The notes: a model not told the origin generated them from the sequence alone. Counted from the first letter of the stretch, positions 1 through 11,436 are shown. The stretch: 64,000 nt of DNA from Cylindrotheca closterium (GCA_933822405.4 CAKOGP040002158.1:124001-188000); one strand, 5' to 3'. Numbers and translations are program-made.

Positions 1-1295
1 GTGCACCGGCTTGTTTGTCTTGGATTGATCAAATCATGATTCTGATTTTTTCGCTGGTGCATTTCATTCCTTCAGTACGAAGACTACGACTCCGTTGGTT
101 GCCCAGATCATGGTGGTAGCTTTGTGGGAAGTGACGGAATCACGGCATGGGGAGCATGCTGCCATTGTCAAGGTTGCGAGCTCATTGAAGGGTGGACTGA
201 TGCTGATGGATTTGGCTGGTACGACTCTTATTGTGCTGTCGGTTTGGTTCTGTGTATTTGATTCGTTCATTCTAACTCTTCCGTCTATAATATTGCGATT
301 CGAATAGCACATGGGTAAGCTTCTTATGCACTGTCTTGTTTGCTTCAGGTTGCGATGATGGATTGCTCTAATTCACTCTTATTTTTTTCGATCCATCAGT
401 ATGAAGAGAACGACCTTGTTGGTTGCCCAAGTAACGGTGATAGTTTTCCGGCAGCCGACGGAACCACGGCAATGGACGCATGCTGCATTTGCCAAGCAGG
501 CGACGATTCTTCAGGCAACGATTCCTCAGGCAACCAACAAGTTATTAGTGATGACACTGCTGGAGCCGGTTGTAGTTTGGTAGAAGGATGGAGTAAGTTC
601 ATATTGCTGGCTGCCTCGATTGCTACTAAGGAAGGATGCTAATGACCCCTACAACTTAGCTGATTCATATGGAGATTCTTGTGAATGGTACGTCATGAAC
701 GTCGTCGGTCTTTCGTTGTTTGATTGTTTTGCTCACATTTTGCGCCACATCGTAATATCAGGTACGAGCGAAACGATCACAAGGGCTGCCCTTTGTATGG
801 TTCTGAAGTGGGCATCGACGGGTTCACTGTTGGCGAAGTATGTTGCATTTGCAGGGGAAACGGTTGCGAGCTCATTGAAGGATGGACGGATTCGTTTGGC
901 GACAATTGCTTGTGGGTAAGCTATTCGATTTATCTCTGGATTTGTTGATTTGCTCCAGTGGTCAAGCTGGTTGATCCTGAAGTCGAAGCACGTCATTTGT
1001 AAACTCACGAGTTGCCTTGTTTGTTGCTGCTCATATTCTTCTTTCATTGCAGTATGAGGTATGTCTCTCTCGGCTTAACACTGATTCGCGTTGCTGTTTT
1101 GTCTTTCTTTCAACGTACTCATGTCAATTTCCTTTAAAATGTATACAGTTGCAAGACAATGCAGGATGTCCTTTGCATGGAAATACCACTAGTACTGACG
1201 GTATCTCGGCTAACGATGCGTGCTGCCACTGTACTGCTGCCACTGATGTTGTTGCTACTGAGGCCACCAATGCTACGGACGGTGGGCGGAAGTGA
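1..1295 (+). CDS. Secreted-type Cys-rich module protein, 5' end outside the window
   Basis: This is the 3' part of a spliced gene of unknown function. Predicted exons are 76 to about 238, 400-592, 660-687, 762-915, 1053-1058 and 1149-1295. The first donor is unclear, but the others join in frame. The product has three complete copies and one partial copy of a six-Cys module; an example is GCELIEGWTDSFGDNCLWYE followed by a GCPLHG motif and ACCHC. The same module occurs in the metalloprotease at 1448-4046, the trypsin-like proteases at 4884 and 8533, and the C2 protein ending at 48602. The C-terminus after the last module is a short Thr/Ala-rich tail with no hydrophobic anchor. The missing N-terminus could be another protease, as in the neighbours, but that is inference. 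The gene converges on the metalloprotease with about 150 bases between stop codons. Confidence 0.75.
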
Positions 1296-1447
1296 TTCAT
1301 TCAATGGAATCTTGTACCGCGATATCGGTGCCGTTACAGTTTAAACCTTCGTTATTTGGATGAAGCGTATCATCATGATTTTGAAAATTAAACTTCAAAA
1401 ATAAACGATCTATCTCGCCCAGTTTGGGTATGCATATGTTTTCAAGA

Positions 1448-3224
1448 CTAATTTTCGGTATTGCAGTGACAGCATGCATCCCATGCTCGAATGCCATCCG
1501 TACCTTTTACCATTCCCTCATTCCGACATCCCTTGGTGTCATTTTCCTCGTACCTATGAAGATTTCGAACGGGTATTATAAGCAACGCGGAGTACGTTTT
1601 AACGACTACAAAACAAAACATCAGTACATCAAGATGGGAACAAACTCACCATGCACAATTGTCAGTATACCTATCCCGCCAGCCGGAGACTAGTTCACAA
1701 CCGGTGGAAGTGCCAGAACTTCCGCTGGATGCAATATTATCTTCTTCTTCGTCCGACGATGTAAGGATCCAGCCATCTTCATCGACTATCCAATTATCTT
1801 CGTCTTCGTCCGAGGATGCAAGAACCCCTTCGCTCTCGTCTACCGAATTATCTTCTTCTTCGTCCGAAGCACACGTATTATCAAAACAAATGTCAAACAC
1901 CATATTTTCCCCATCGCTTCGAATATTTTTTATTATGATTCCAGTCTCCAACAGTGTACCATTCTGATACGATGCAGTATTTGGAAAGTTGTCGACGGAT
2001 GAATCAAGACTGGTGACGCCTCCTTCGTGAAAGACATCCCCAGCATCGCCAGGGTTCAAGCCCTTTTCCAAATGGTATGTTCCATCAGCACCTAGTAAGG
2101 CAACCATATAGTGCTTGTTGTTCTTGGGCCAGCCCGGTTGCCCAGGATATCCTTCTTCACGGTTATTATCCTTGAGAGTGTCAATGTGCCAAATCAATAA
2201 TCCAGTCTATACGATTGAAAGTGCACCCATTATGTGAGTGAGTTGGATTTGGAAGCGGAAGCAGCAGCGCAAATCCGCACAGCAGTGCACTCTAGGAAAA
2301 TCTTACCTCACTTATCAATTTATCATACCCCTCTCTTTGACGATTTTCAATGATCAAATATTCGCCAACCGGAAATCCCTTAAGGATCGTGTAATAGTCG
2401 TGAGTTCCATATGAAGGTGTCACGACCACTCCATTTTGTGGTTCCATCAATTCCGTAAAGGTCGCCCAACCAAGCTGACCTTTGGAAAATGGATCGAGAA
2501 ATGGTGGGTCTATTTGGCAGCATTTTCATGTACGAGTAGCGCAATTGTGTTAGTGAATGGAGAATGATTCATTCAATAGAACAAAAAATCAAAGGCTTCA
2601 TTTTGGAAAGCCTTACATTTTTGAGACCTGTCAAATCCCCACGCATTGGCCATCAGACTCCAGTATCCGATGCCAGCTCCAATCTCATTGTCGTAAAGAT
2701 CGACCAGCCCCTGCGTCGATCCAACAAAATATGTAATGAGTGCATTTCAGCAAACCGGAGCAAGATTCCAATAGTGTTTTTGAACTTACCAAAAAGTGTG
2801 CCGTTTCGTGTGCAATCACTCCAACACGGCCAATCTCGTTACCGTAGTAGCCCCAGAGTGCTGGTGAAATATGAAACGCGTGAACCTTGATTCCTTCTCC
2901 ACTAGTCCATTCCATCTTGACCCGTTCACCATTCTCTTTCTTGTATAATTTCCATTTGTGTGACCAGATCCAGTTCATATTGTCGGTATGCTCGGCACCG
3001 TATCCCGAGTGCAAAAAGGCAATGGAGTCAATGTAGCCATCACCGTTGGGATCGAAGTCGGTAAAGTTAACGGTTGGATCCACTTTGGAAAGAGCATTGT
3101 GCAAGCATTCATGTAAGACATAACCCAAACCACCAACGTTATCGGCGCAGTAAGCTTCGGTATATTTGTCATCGAGAGTCACCCAATTTGTAACAGTAGA
3201 ATGAATTTCAAACTGGCCGTTCCT

Positions 3225-3262
<38 letters not shown>

Positions 3263-4046
3263 CAAGAGACAAGAGATAGTGAGTTTGATATCCAATCATG
3301 AAATTGGTGAATCCATAATTCCTCGCGAAAGCTTACGAGTTGTCCAGGAACACTTGCTTGACTCCCTTGGTTGGAGCAATGCCCGGCAGAGCTTTTCTTG
3401 TATTCATCAAAGCCTCTAAATGTTTCGTTGTCGGCAATTTCCTCATTCCATGATCGGCAAAGCGAAAAGTCACCACTAGATTGGGTAAATATCCGGTGGT
3501 TGCGATTGGAGAAGCTTCCAGTCTTCGTTTGGATCCAGCTCCTTTGGTCACTTCATCTTTACAAAAGTCACCACATTCTTCTACAGCCTTGGCTTCTGTT
3601 CGATGAATATGCGGCGGAAGCGTATGATTCGAAATTTGGTTTGGGTCCGTAAAGATCACAGGGAAGTCCGTATTGGGAACCACATTGCCATCTTCGGTTT
3701 GGGCACAATAGTAAAAATGAGTATCATTGCTTCCAGTGCCGGTGGTGTTATGGCTCGATCGAACTACTTTTTCTCCGTGGTGGACTCGCGCATGCTCCCG
3801 GCGTCCCTCTTTTGGTTGTGCTGTAATCAAGTGGCGGTCATTAACATGTGTGGTTCCATCGACGCCACACAGTGAATATCCATCTTTATCTTCGACCCAA
3901 TGATTCACATCTCCTCCCCGAACAGTCATATAACCAAGAAAGGTGCCATCGTCATCGAACAATTCAAAGGGATTGGGACTAGCAACAATGGAATTTGCCA
4001 CCTGAAGGCAAGCGCTGCCAAGTATTATTAGTGTTGGCAGCAGCAT
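1448..4046 (-). CDS. M6-like (immune inhibitor A family) secreted zinc metalloprotease with C-terminal Cys-rich module
   Basis: Predicted exons on the minus strand are 4046-3337, 3222-2790, 2710-2617, 2509-2307, 2206-1650 and 1553-1448. They sum to 2103 nt, giving 700 residues. The start chosen opens with a signal peptide (MLLPTLIILGSACLQVANS); an in-frame upstream ATG at 4184 would bury it. Residues 375-385 read HETAHFLGLVD, the HExxHxxGxxD zinc site, split exactly by the intron after Leu381. They are followed by LYDNE and by GYWSLMANAWG, typical of M6 peptidases; GLLIWHID lies further on. An acidic Ser/Asp/Glu linker precedes one Cys-rich module (Cys650 to the end: CELVSGWRDRYTDNCAWYEE, then DACCHC). 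The last exon is easy to miss because an in-frame TGA directly overlaps the donor of exon 5. Role: probable secreted endopeptidase with an accessory binding or localising module. Confidence 0.85.
3225..3262. repeat. (TA)n(GA)n microsatellite inside a metalloprotease intron
   Basis: A run of TA dinucleotides is followed by a run of GA dinucleotides on the + strand. It lies within the 3336-3223 intron of the metalloprotease and directly abuts its acceptor, supplying the TA-rich stretch before the AG on the minus strand. Confidence 0.9.
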
Positions 4047-4883
4047 GGAATTTCTTATTGTGAAACTGTTTCTTGCGCTTCGTCTAAAGGATACATCCGG
4101 TTTTGGATTTTCAACCATCCCAAAGCAACAGTGCGGGGTTACCGGTATACCGTATCTTGTCCTGAAACGTAGGATTCTACACAAGAGCTCAGTACATTTG
4201 GATCCGAGCCTAAATATATCGAAAATGACTATGGATTATATTGAAGATGCCTTTTTTTTAAAAATGACTTCGTGTCACCGCATACCTCAGAGAAGATTTT
4301 GTCGCGGTTGAAAGGTCATATTGTTGACAGAGATTCTGGTTTTTTAAAACCTCGTATTGATGCTACCCAAAGTAACGATACGTGAAAAGAGAAAGACTGC
4401 AAGCCACTCGCTTGGCGGAGAGGATCAAGTAGAGACGGAAGACTAGATTTTGGATCCAAAGTCCCAAATGACTGCATACAAGCTTAGAATAGTGATCAAG
4501 ACACCGGAGAATACGCGGCAAAAATCATTTTGCTGCATATTTTCAAATTGTCGTGTTCTTGGTTAACCAAGTTTTACGCGATATATATATATATATACCG
4601 ACCAGTATATATGTAAACATACGCGAAGAAGCTACGTTAAGTAATGTATTTTAAAAAAAGATATGTTTCAATAAATCCAAAAATTAAAACCCAAACAAAA
4701 GATCGGGTCATTCTATATAGAGAATCTTCAGCAATCGATATCACCGCACGCTGGGTTTTTATTGTGGACGACGATCAAAACTGCATACATGGCAGGATCC
4801 AATCTTGAGATTGCAGCATATATCATAGCATAGTATACCCGCACACGATAAGACCGATTATCGAAAGTTTGGCTTTATAAAAA
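4047..4883. other. Divergent intergenic region between the metalloprotease and the first trypsin-like gene
   Basis: AT-rich spacer that presumably holds both promoters of a divergently transcribed protease pair. It contains one TACCGGTA palindrome (4140-4147) and an (AT)n tract near 4582-4598. I recognise no gene in it. Confidence 0.5.
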
Positions 4884-7800
4884 ATGAAGTTCTTGTCCTT
4901 GGCAGCTGTTGCTCTCGCCACATCGCACCTTGCTGAGGCCCACGATGTCCGTACTCAACCCGGCGAACGCACGAGTCATACCAAGGAGAGAGTTGGTATT
5001 CCAAAGACCAAGACAGTAGGTGCGTTGTTCTTCACAGTTTAAGTTTTTCTGTGGTGCATTCTGAGACTCAACATCATTCAGGCGCCATTGAAGATCGAGG
5101 CGAAGCTAATACGCGTGAGCATACCACGACAAGGGTTGGAACTCCAAAGACTAAGACCAAGACCGGTAAGTTATGTATGCAGCTTGATGGCTGTTCGTTT
5201 GTTTGGCCTCAATGAATCACCCATCGCTCTTTGCTATATTTGCCATCATCCTTTATTACAGCCGAACGTATTGATGACAGCCCTTCATTGATTGTGGGTG
5301 GCTCTTCAACAACTGTTGGTGAATTTCCCTACTACGGTATGTGAATGATTTTTTGATGACTCAAAAGCAAATATATTATTGTGTTGCTGATCGACAATTG
5401 ATTCAACCGCGTTGCAAATTTCAGTGGACCTCGACGGTTGTGGAGGCTCGTTGATTGCTCCTGGTGTCGTTCTTACCGCGGCCCACTGTGAACCTGATCG
5501 ATTCTCTTATGTCGGTAAAACTGTCATCGTCGGAGGACACAAGCGTCAGCAAGTCACTGACAGCGCTGTATCTGCTACTGTCACCAAGAGTATCTCGCAC
5601 CCACTGTATAATCCAAATGACGAATCCCTTGATATAATGTAAGATTTTTTCTGATTCAGTACTTGAATTGGGAGGTTCAATCTCGTCATGCTCACTTTTT
5701 TCTTTATTTGAACAGGTTAATTCAACTTGATATCCCAGTAGTGGCAACCGGGTCCATCAGCCTTGCTTTGAATGCAAATAGCTCGTCTCCTGTAGATGGA
5801 CAAATGTTGACTGTTGTTGGTAACGGGGATACTCGAGAGGACGGCAATCAGTCGGATGAACTCTTGCAAGTAGACGTCCCGGCAGTCAATACTGATGTTT
5901 GCAATGGGCCTTACGAAGGAGATATTGTAGATGAAGTCATGTTTTGTGCCGGTGGTGGAAGCCAAGATTCATGTCAAGGTAAATTCGGTTGCACTGAACA
6001 AATGGCAATGTTTGCATAAGAGATCTATTGTCCTAATGCTATGTATTATCTCTGAATGCAATAGGTGATTCTGGAGGTCCCATTGTCGTCCAGAGCGGAT
6101 CTACCCACACTCAAGTCGGTGTTGTATCTTGGGTAAGTACATCACCTTCTCCAATTTTAAACAATGACGCTTATTCTGACTAATTTTTGGTGGTCCGATA
6201 GGGTATAGGGTGTGCTCCGAAAGACTTCCCAGGTGTCTATGCCCGTGTCAGCAGCGCCATGAATTTTATTGCCTACGTCACATGCAATTGTTTTGGCGTG
6301 AACGATCCAAGCATTTGTAGTTCTTTGGATCGTAATGATAACTTCTCGGTAAGGTCTTGGTCCGAATTGGACTGTTATTTCAACAAGCATTTTGCTCATT
6401 TTTGATGTTGTTGTCACCATAGTGCGATCAAAATACTGGAGGCAGCTTTTCTGGCGGCAATTTCACTGAACCTGATTGCGAGCTCATCCCTGGATGGGCC
6501 GACGAGTAAGATTCTCAGTAAAATTCCGGAAATTCTTGTTTGCTACTCGTCGTTCGCTAACTTGTCGTATTGTCTCTCCCTTGTCAATAGGGATAATTAT
6601 GGTTGTGCCTGGTACGAGGAGCAGGAACTTGATGAAAATGTAAGGGCTTGCGAACAGTATGCCAACATAACAGATAGCAATGGCGATACACCCGTCGATG
6701 CTTGCTGTGTGTGCAACTACATGCAAAGCTCTGGGTCGTCTAATGGTACCAATGGCTCTGGCGCTGAACCTCCTTGCGAGCTCATCCCTGGATGGGCCGA
6801 CGAGTAAGATTCTTAGTGTAATTCCGAAATTCTTGTTTGCTACTCGTCGTTCGCTAACTTGTCGTATTGTCTCTCCCATTGTCAAAAGGGATAATTATGG
6901 TTGTGCCTGGTACGAGGAGCAGGAACTTGATGAAAATGTAAGGGTTTGCGAACAGTATGCCAACATAACAGATAGCAATGGCGATACACCCGTCGATGCT
7001 TGCTGTGTATGCGACTACCTGCAAAGCTCTGGGTCGTCTGGTGGTACCAATGGCACTGGCGCTGAACCTCCTTGCGAGCTCATCGCTGGATGGGCCGACG
7101 AGTAAGATTCTTAGTGTAATTCCGAAATTCTTGTTTGCTATTCGTCGATCGCTAACTTGAGTATTGTCTCTCCCACTGTCAAAAGGGATAATTATGGTTG
7201 TGCCTGGTACGAGGAGCAGGAACTTGATGAAAATGTAAGGGCTTGCGAACAGTATGCCAACATAACAGATAGCAATGGCGATACACCCGTCGATGCTTGC
7301 TGTGTGTGCAACTACATGCAAAGCTCTGGGTCGTCTGGTGGTACCAATGGCTCTGGCGCTGAACCTCCTTGCGAGCTCATCCCTGGATGGGCCGACGAGT
7401 AAGATTCTTAGTGTAATTCCGAAATTCTTGTTTGCTACTCGTCGATCGCTAACTTGTCGTATTGTCTCTCCCATTGTCAATAGGGATAATTATGGTTGTG
7501 CCTGGTACGAGGAGCAGGAACTTGATGAAAATGTAAGGGCTTGCGAACAGTATGCCAACATAACAGATAGCAATGGCGATACACCCGTCGATGCTTGCTG
7601 TGTGTGCAACTACATGCAAAGCTCTGGGTCGTCTGGTGGTACCAATGGCACTGGCGCTGAACCTCCTTGCGAGCTCATCGCTGGATGGGCCGACGAGTAA
7701 GATTCTCAGTATAATTCCGAAATTCTTGTTTGCTACTCGTCGATCGCTAACTTGTCGTATTGTCTCTCCCATTGTCAAAAGGGATAATTATGGTTGTGCC

Positions 7801-8219
7801 TGGTACGAGGAGCAGGAACTTGATGAGAATGTAAGGGCTTGCGAACAGTATGCCAACATAACAGATAGCAATGGCAATACACCTTTCGATGCTTGCTGTG
7901 TGTGCGACTACCTGCAAAGCTCTGGGTCGTCTGGTGGTACCAATGGCACTGGCGCTGAACCTCCTTGTGAAAACATTCCTGGATGGACCGATGTGTAAGT
8001 TACACAACCCCCTTGGGATACAGTTTCTTTCCATTTTGGTTTGCTAACTTGGCGCACTTCCCTCCAATCGTCTCAAGTACTGGTGATGGTTGCGAATGGT
8101 ATGAATACTGGGAATTGGAAGAAAATGAACCGGTTTGTGAGGATTATTCTGATGGCACAGATGCTAATGGCATATCACCCATCGATGCCTGCTGCGTTTG
8201 CGACTATATGGTCAGCTAA
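4884..8219 (+). CDS. Secreted trypsin-like serine protease (S1) with six tandem Cys-rich modules
   Basis: Fourteen predicted exons: 4884-5019, 5082-5165, 5262-5336, 5425-5638, 5716-5978, 6065-6132, 6202-6348, 6423-6505, 6591-6803, 6889-7101, 7186-7398, 7484-7696, 7782-7994 and 8078-8219. They sum to 2277 nt, giving 758 residues. The signal peptide is MKFLSLAAVALATSHLAEA. A Lys/Thr-rich pro-region follows, then the mature start IVGG at about residue 84. The catalytic triad is His119 (TAAHC), Asp168 (DIMLIQL) and Ser260 (GDSGGP). Asp six residues before the catalytic Ser predicts cleavage after Arg/Lys. From Cys348 there are six Cys-rich modules (CELIPGWADEDNYGCAWYEE ... DACCVC) joined by Ser/Gly/Thr linkers. 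Five are encoded by near-identical 213-nt exons. The residue before IVGG is Leu, so activation is unlikely to be by trypsin-type self-cleavage. Same orientation and domain order as the next gene, its paralogue. Confidence 0.9.
6591..7994 (+). repeat. Tandem exon array: five near-identical 213-nt exons with near-identical introns, period about 298 bp
   Basis: Exon starts are at 6591, 6889, 7186, 7484 and 7782, a spacing of 297-298. Each exon is exactly 213 nt (71 codons, symmetric phase-2 introns). The intervening 84-85-nt introns are almost identical too, differing at only a few bases. Each unit encodes the second half of one Cys-rich module, a linker and the first half of the next. Intron conservation points to very recent duplication or gene conversion. 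The fifth copy diverges at its 3' end (CENIPGWTDV). Confidence 0.95.
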
Positions 8220-8532
8220 GTCACTCAATACAATCAATGGAATGCATAGCTTTATAGTATTTACTGCAGTAGTAATCCAAATCCAGAAAACAAACTTGAT
8301 GTCGAGCATAAAACAACATAAAAGCGCTAATTCTGGACTTGTTTAGACATTTTCTGGATATAGAATATGCGATCTTTTTTTGTAGATATACCGCGTACCG
8401 ATACCGGTACGTAATATAATAATGATGACTGCATGCGGAGTGGAAAAAACCATCTTACATTGAATCAATCTTCCTCATAGCCTTTGAATATAGTCTTGAT
8501 CATCATTTTCACTGTTGTTACCCAGGCAAGCG
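8220..8532. other. Intergenic spacer between the two serine protease genes
   Basis: About 310 bases with 3' UTR-like A/T-rich sequence and one TACCGGTA palindrome at 8402-8409. No gene is visible. Confidence 0.5.
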
Positions 8533-11436
8533 ATGAAGCTGCAGTTTGCCTTAGCAGTAATTGTCGCTGTTGTGTCAGAAAATCTCTCAGATGCCCATGA
8601 CGTTGGCGAACACCACAATGCTGCTGAACAAAATCAGCAACCCAACAAGCCACAACAACCCCGTGAGCATCATCCGGAAACAAATATGCATCCCAAAAAG
8701 TGTAGGTCCTGAGGATACTATTTCTGTGTACTCAAAACGGAACTCTCTGAACATTATTTCCTCATCCATAACAGTCTACACTGACACTCGAGGCAAGCCT
8801 GATAAACGGGAACACACCAAGACCCGCACTAGCGCGACAAATACAAGAGCTGATCCAGATACCAATGAAATTCGAGGCAAACGCGATGACACCAAGACAA
8901 GAACAGGAACCAAGACGGGTAAGTTGAGTGCTACTATGATATTTCTATCAGTGGCCTGATGGAAAACCAATCCTTCATGTTCATTCATCACAGCGGAACA
9001 TCAGAGCAAGGCACGTGCGCATGCTGCCCGAGTTGATGATGGGCCTTCTATGATTGTTGGTGGAAACCAAGCTGATGTCGCAGAATATCCGTATTATGGT
9101 GAGTTTTTTACGAGAAGCCATTAAACAAAAGGCTAAGATACAAATGGGATGTTCTCAAAAGTCCTTTAATTATTCGATAGTTGATATGGATGGATGTGGA
9201 GCTAGTTTGATTGCTCCTGGAGTTGTTCTCAGCGCTGCTCATTGCGATCCGGATGACTTCACGCATGTTGGCCAGACAGTGATTGTTGGAGGGTACGATC
9301 GTCAACAAGTCACGAATGGTGCTGTTAGAGCCACTGTCACAGAGACGCTGATGCACCCTTCTTGGGATCCTTGGGGTGGAATGTCATATGATTTCATGTG
9401 AGTTGTCAAATTCGATTGGAACGTTCTGGTGTATTGACTGAACTGACATAGATTGCTCGAAATCAATCCAGGTTATTGAAACTAGACAGCCCAGTGACGA
9501 CATCGGGATCCGTCAAGCTCTCTTTGAACTCGGAAAGCACGGTTCCATCCAGTGGACAACCATTGACCGTAGTGGGGAACGGCGACACAGAAGAGGATGG
9601 GATTCAATCCGATGTTCTTCTGGAAGCTGAAGTACCTGCCATCAGCACTGTTACATGCAACGGTCCATATGATGGGGAGATCGTGGACGAGGTAATGTTT
9701 TGCGCTGGTGGCAATGGTAAAGATACTTGCCAAGGAGACTCTGGCGGTCCAATTGTGGTCAGAAATGGCAATATCCACACCCAAGTTGGAGTGACCTCTT
9801 GGGGCCATGGCTGCAATAGACCTGGAATCCCAGCCGTCTATGCTCGTGTTAGCAGCGTGATGAACTGGATTGCACATGTCACCTGCACATGCTGGGGCGT
9901 CAATGATGAAACCATTTGTAGTTTCTTGGATTCTAATGACGACTTTACGGTAAGTCTTTCCCGAAACATGAAGTGCAAATGACTGCAATGTGCAACTGCA
10001 TTGGTTCTCAATATGACATTTGTGTTTGGCAGTGCGAAGATGTCGAAAGTGCTGGTGGTGGAATTGGAGGAGGCAGCGGTCCTGGCGGCTGTGAAGTCAT
10101 TTCTGGATGGACCGACGACTACGGCGACGGCTGTCATTGTGAGTAGTCTACATTAGCTGGCTTCGGCATCGCAAAAACTTAAATTCTCTCACACATTTTA
10201 TTTCTTCTTCAGGGTATGAGGTGGGTGAAGCATTTGGTCCGGTCTAGAAGTACATTCCTCGGCACTGTTGATGAAACGATTAGTTGTACTGACATGCTTT
10301 CTTTCGTTCTGTTTTGTTGACAGGCCAATGATGTAGAAGGGTGTCCCGAAACTGGAAACTTGATTGGAATTGGAGATAAAACTGCTTGGGACGCCTGCTG
10401 TCATTGTGAGGGTGGGGGGCCTAGCGGGGGCAGTGGTGGAAGTGACACCGCGGGCTGTCAGCTTATTTCTGGATGGGTCGACAGCGCTGACGATTCTTGC
10501 GGGTGTGCGTATCCTATCTTCGAGACTGTCTAGTAGGAATGAAATGCTCGTTTTCTCATCATTTACTTCTCTTTCTTCAGGGTACGAGGCAAACGACGGA
10601 ACTGGTACGTTACAGCGACTCTTTCACCACTTTGCTTTTCATGCATGAACAACCTCTAACAAAAGTTCGTTTCCTTTTTTGCGTACAGGTTGTCCAAACT
10701 TTGGCTATATTGCTGGAACCGGCGGCCATACGGCATGGCAGGCATGTTGTCACTGTGAGGGTGGTGTAAGCGATGTCAACCCAGGTTGTCAACTTGTTGC
10801 TGATTGGACTGATGCAGCAGGCGACTCGTGTGGTTGTGAGTCTTCCTGTTTCTGATTGCCTGCTGTCCAAACTATTCCTATTCTCACAAAGCACATATAC
10901 ATTATTTTCATTCTCTATTAGGGTACGAGGAAAATGACAGTGAGGGCTGCCCGCTTTACGGTAACACTATGGGCACTGATGGAGTCTTGGCGTGGAGTGC
11001 ATGCTGCCACTGCGAGGGCGGCGGCGCCGACTTCTTTGGATGCCAGCTAATTTCGGGATGGATCGATGAATACCAGACATCTTGTGGTTGGGTAAGCTAT
11101 TCATCGTTGACTTACGAAGCTATTGCTTGAATAAGTGGCTCACACCCTGCTGGTGCCTTGCTTGCTTGATTGCAGTATGAGACGAATGAAACTGCGGGCT
11201 GTCCATTCGAGGGGGATGTCGTGGGTACAGGTGGAGCGACCGCCAACGAAGCGTGTTGTTTTTGCGCTGGAACGGATGGCGATGGCCAAGGCAACGATGG
11301 TGTCGTGAATGTCATTTCCGACCCGGTTACTAGTGGAAATAACAACAGCACTACTAGCAGCGGCAATGCATTAGTTGTTTCCATTGCAACTGGATTAGCA
11401 TCTCTGCTGTTGCTTCTTGGCAGCATTGCAGGATAA
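8533..11436 (+). CDS. Trypsin-like serine protease (S1) with four Cys-rich modules and probable GPI-anchor signal
   Basis: Predicted exons: 8533-8701, 8775-8918, 8994-9098, 9181-9397, 9472-9949, 10033-10138, 10213-10220, 10324-10504, 10581-10604, 10689-10835, 10922-11091 and 11176-11436. They sum to 2010 nt, giving 669 residues. There is a signal peptide (MKLQFALAVIVAVVSENLSDA) and a Lys/Arg/Thr-rich pro-region. IVGG is at about residue 125. The triad is His160 (SAAHC), Asp210 (DFMLLKL) and Ser302 (GDSGGP), with Asp at the specificity position. Four modules follow, e.g. CQLISGWVDSADDSCGWYEA and ACCHC. The C-terminus is a Ser/Asn/Thr-rich stretch ending in a hydrophobic tail (LVVSIATGLASLLLLLGSIAG) with no charged residues after it, as in GPI-anchor signals. 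Unlike the upstream paralogue, its catalytic domain has lost introns (one exon, 9472-9949), while its modules contain 8-nt and 24-nt microexons. Confidence 0.88.

Noticed and set aside
1646..1648. TGA as true end of the metalloprotease
   Set aside because: A GTGAGT donor overlaps it and the downstream exon completes a conserved Cys module in frame.
6484..7778. Long antisense frames across the tandem exons
   Set aside because: They repeat only because the 298-bp unit repeats; composition and lack of a start or splice context argue against coding.
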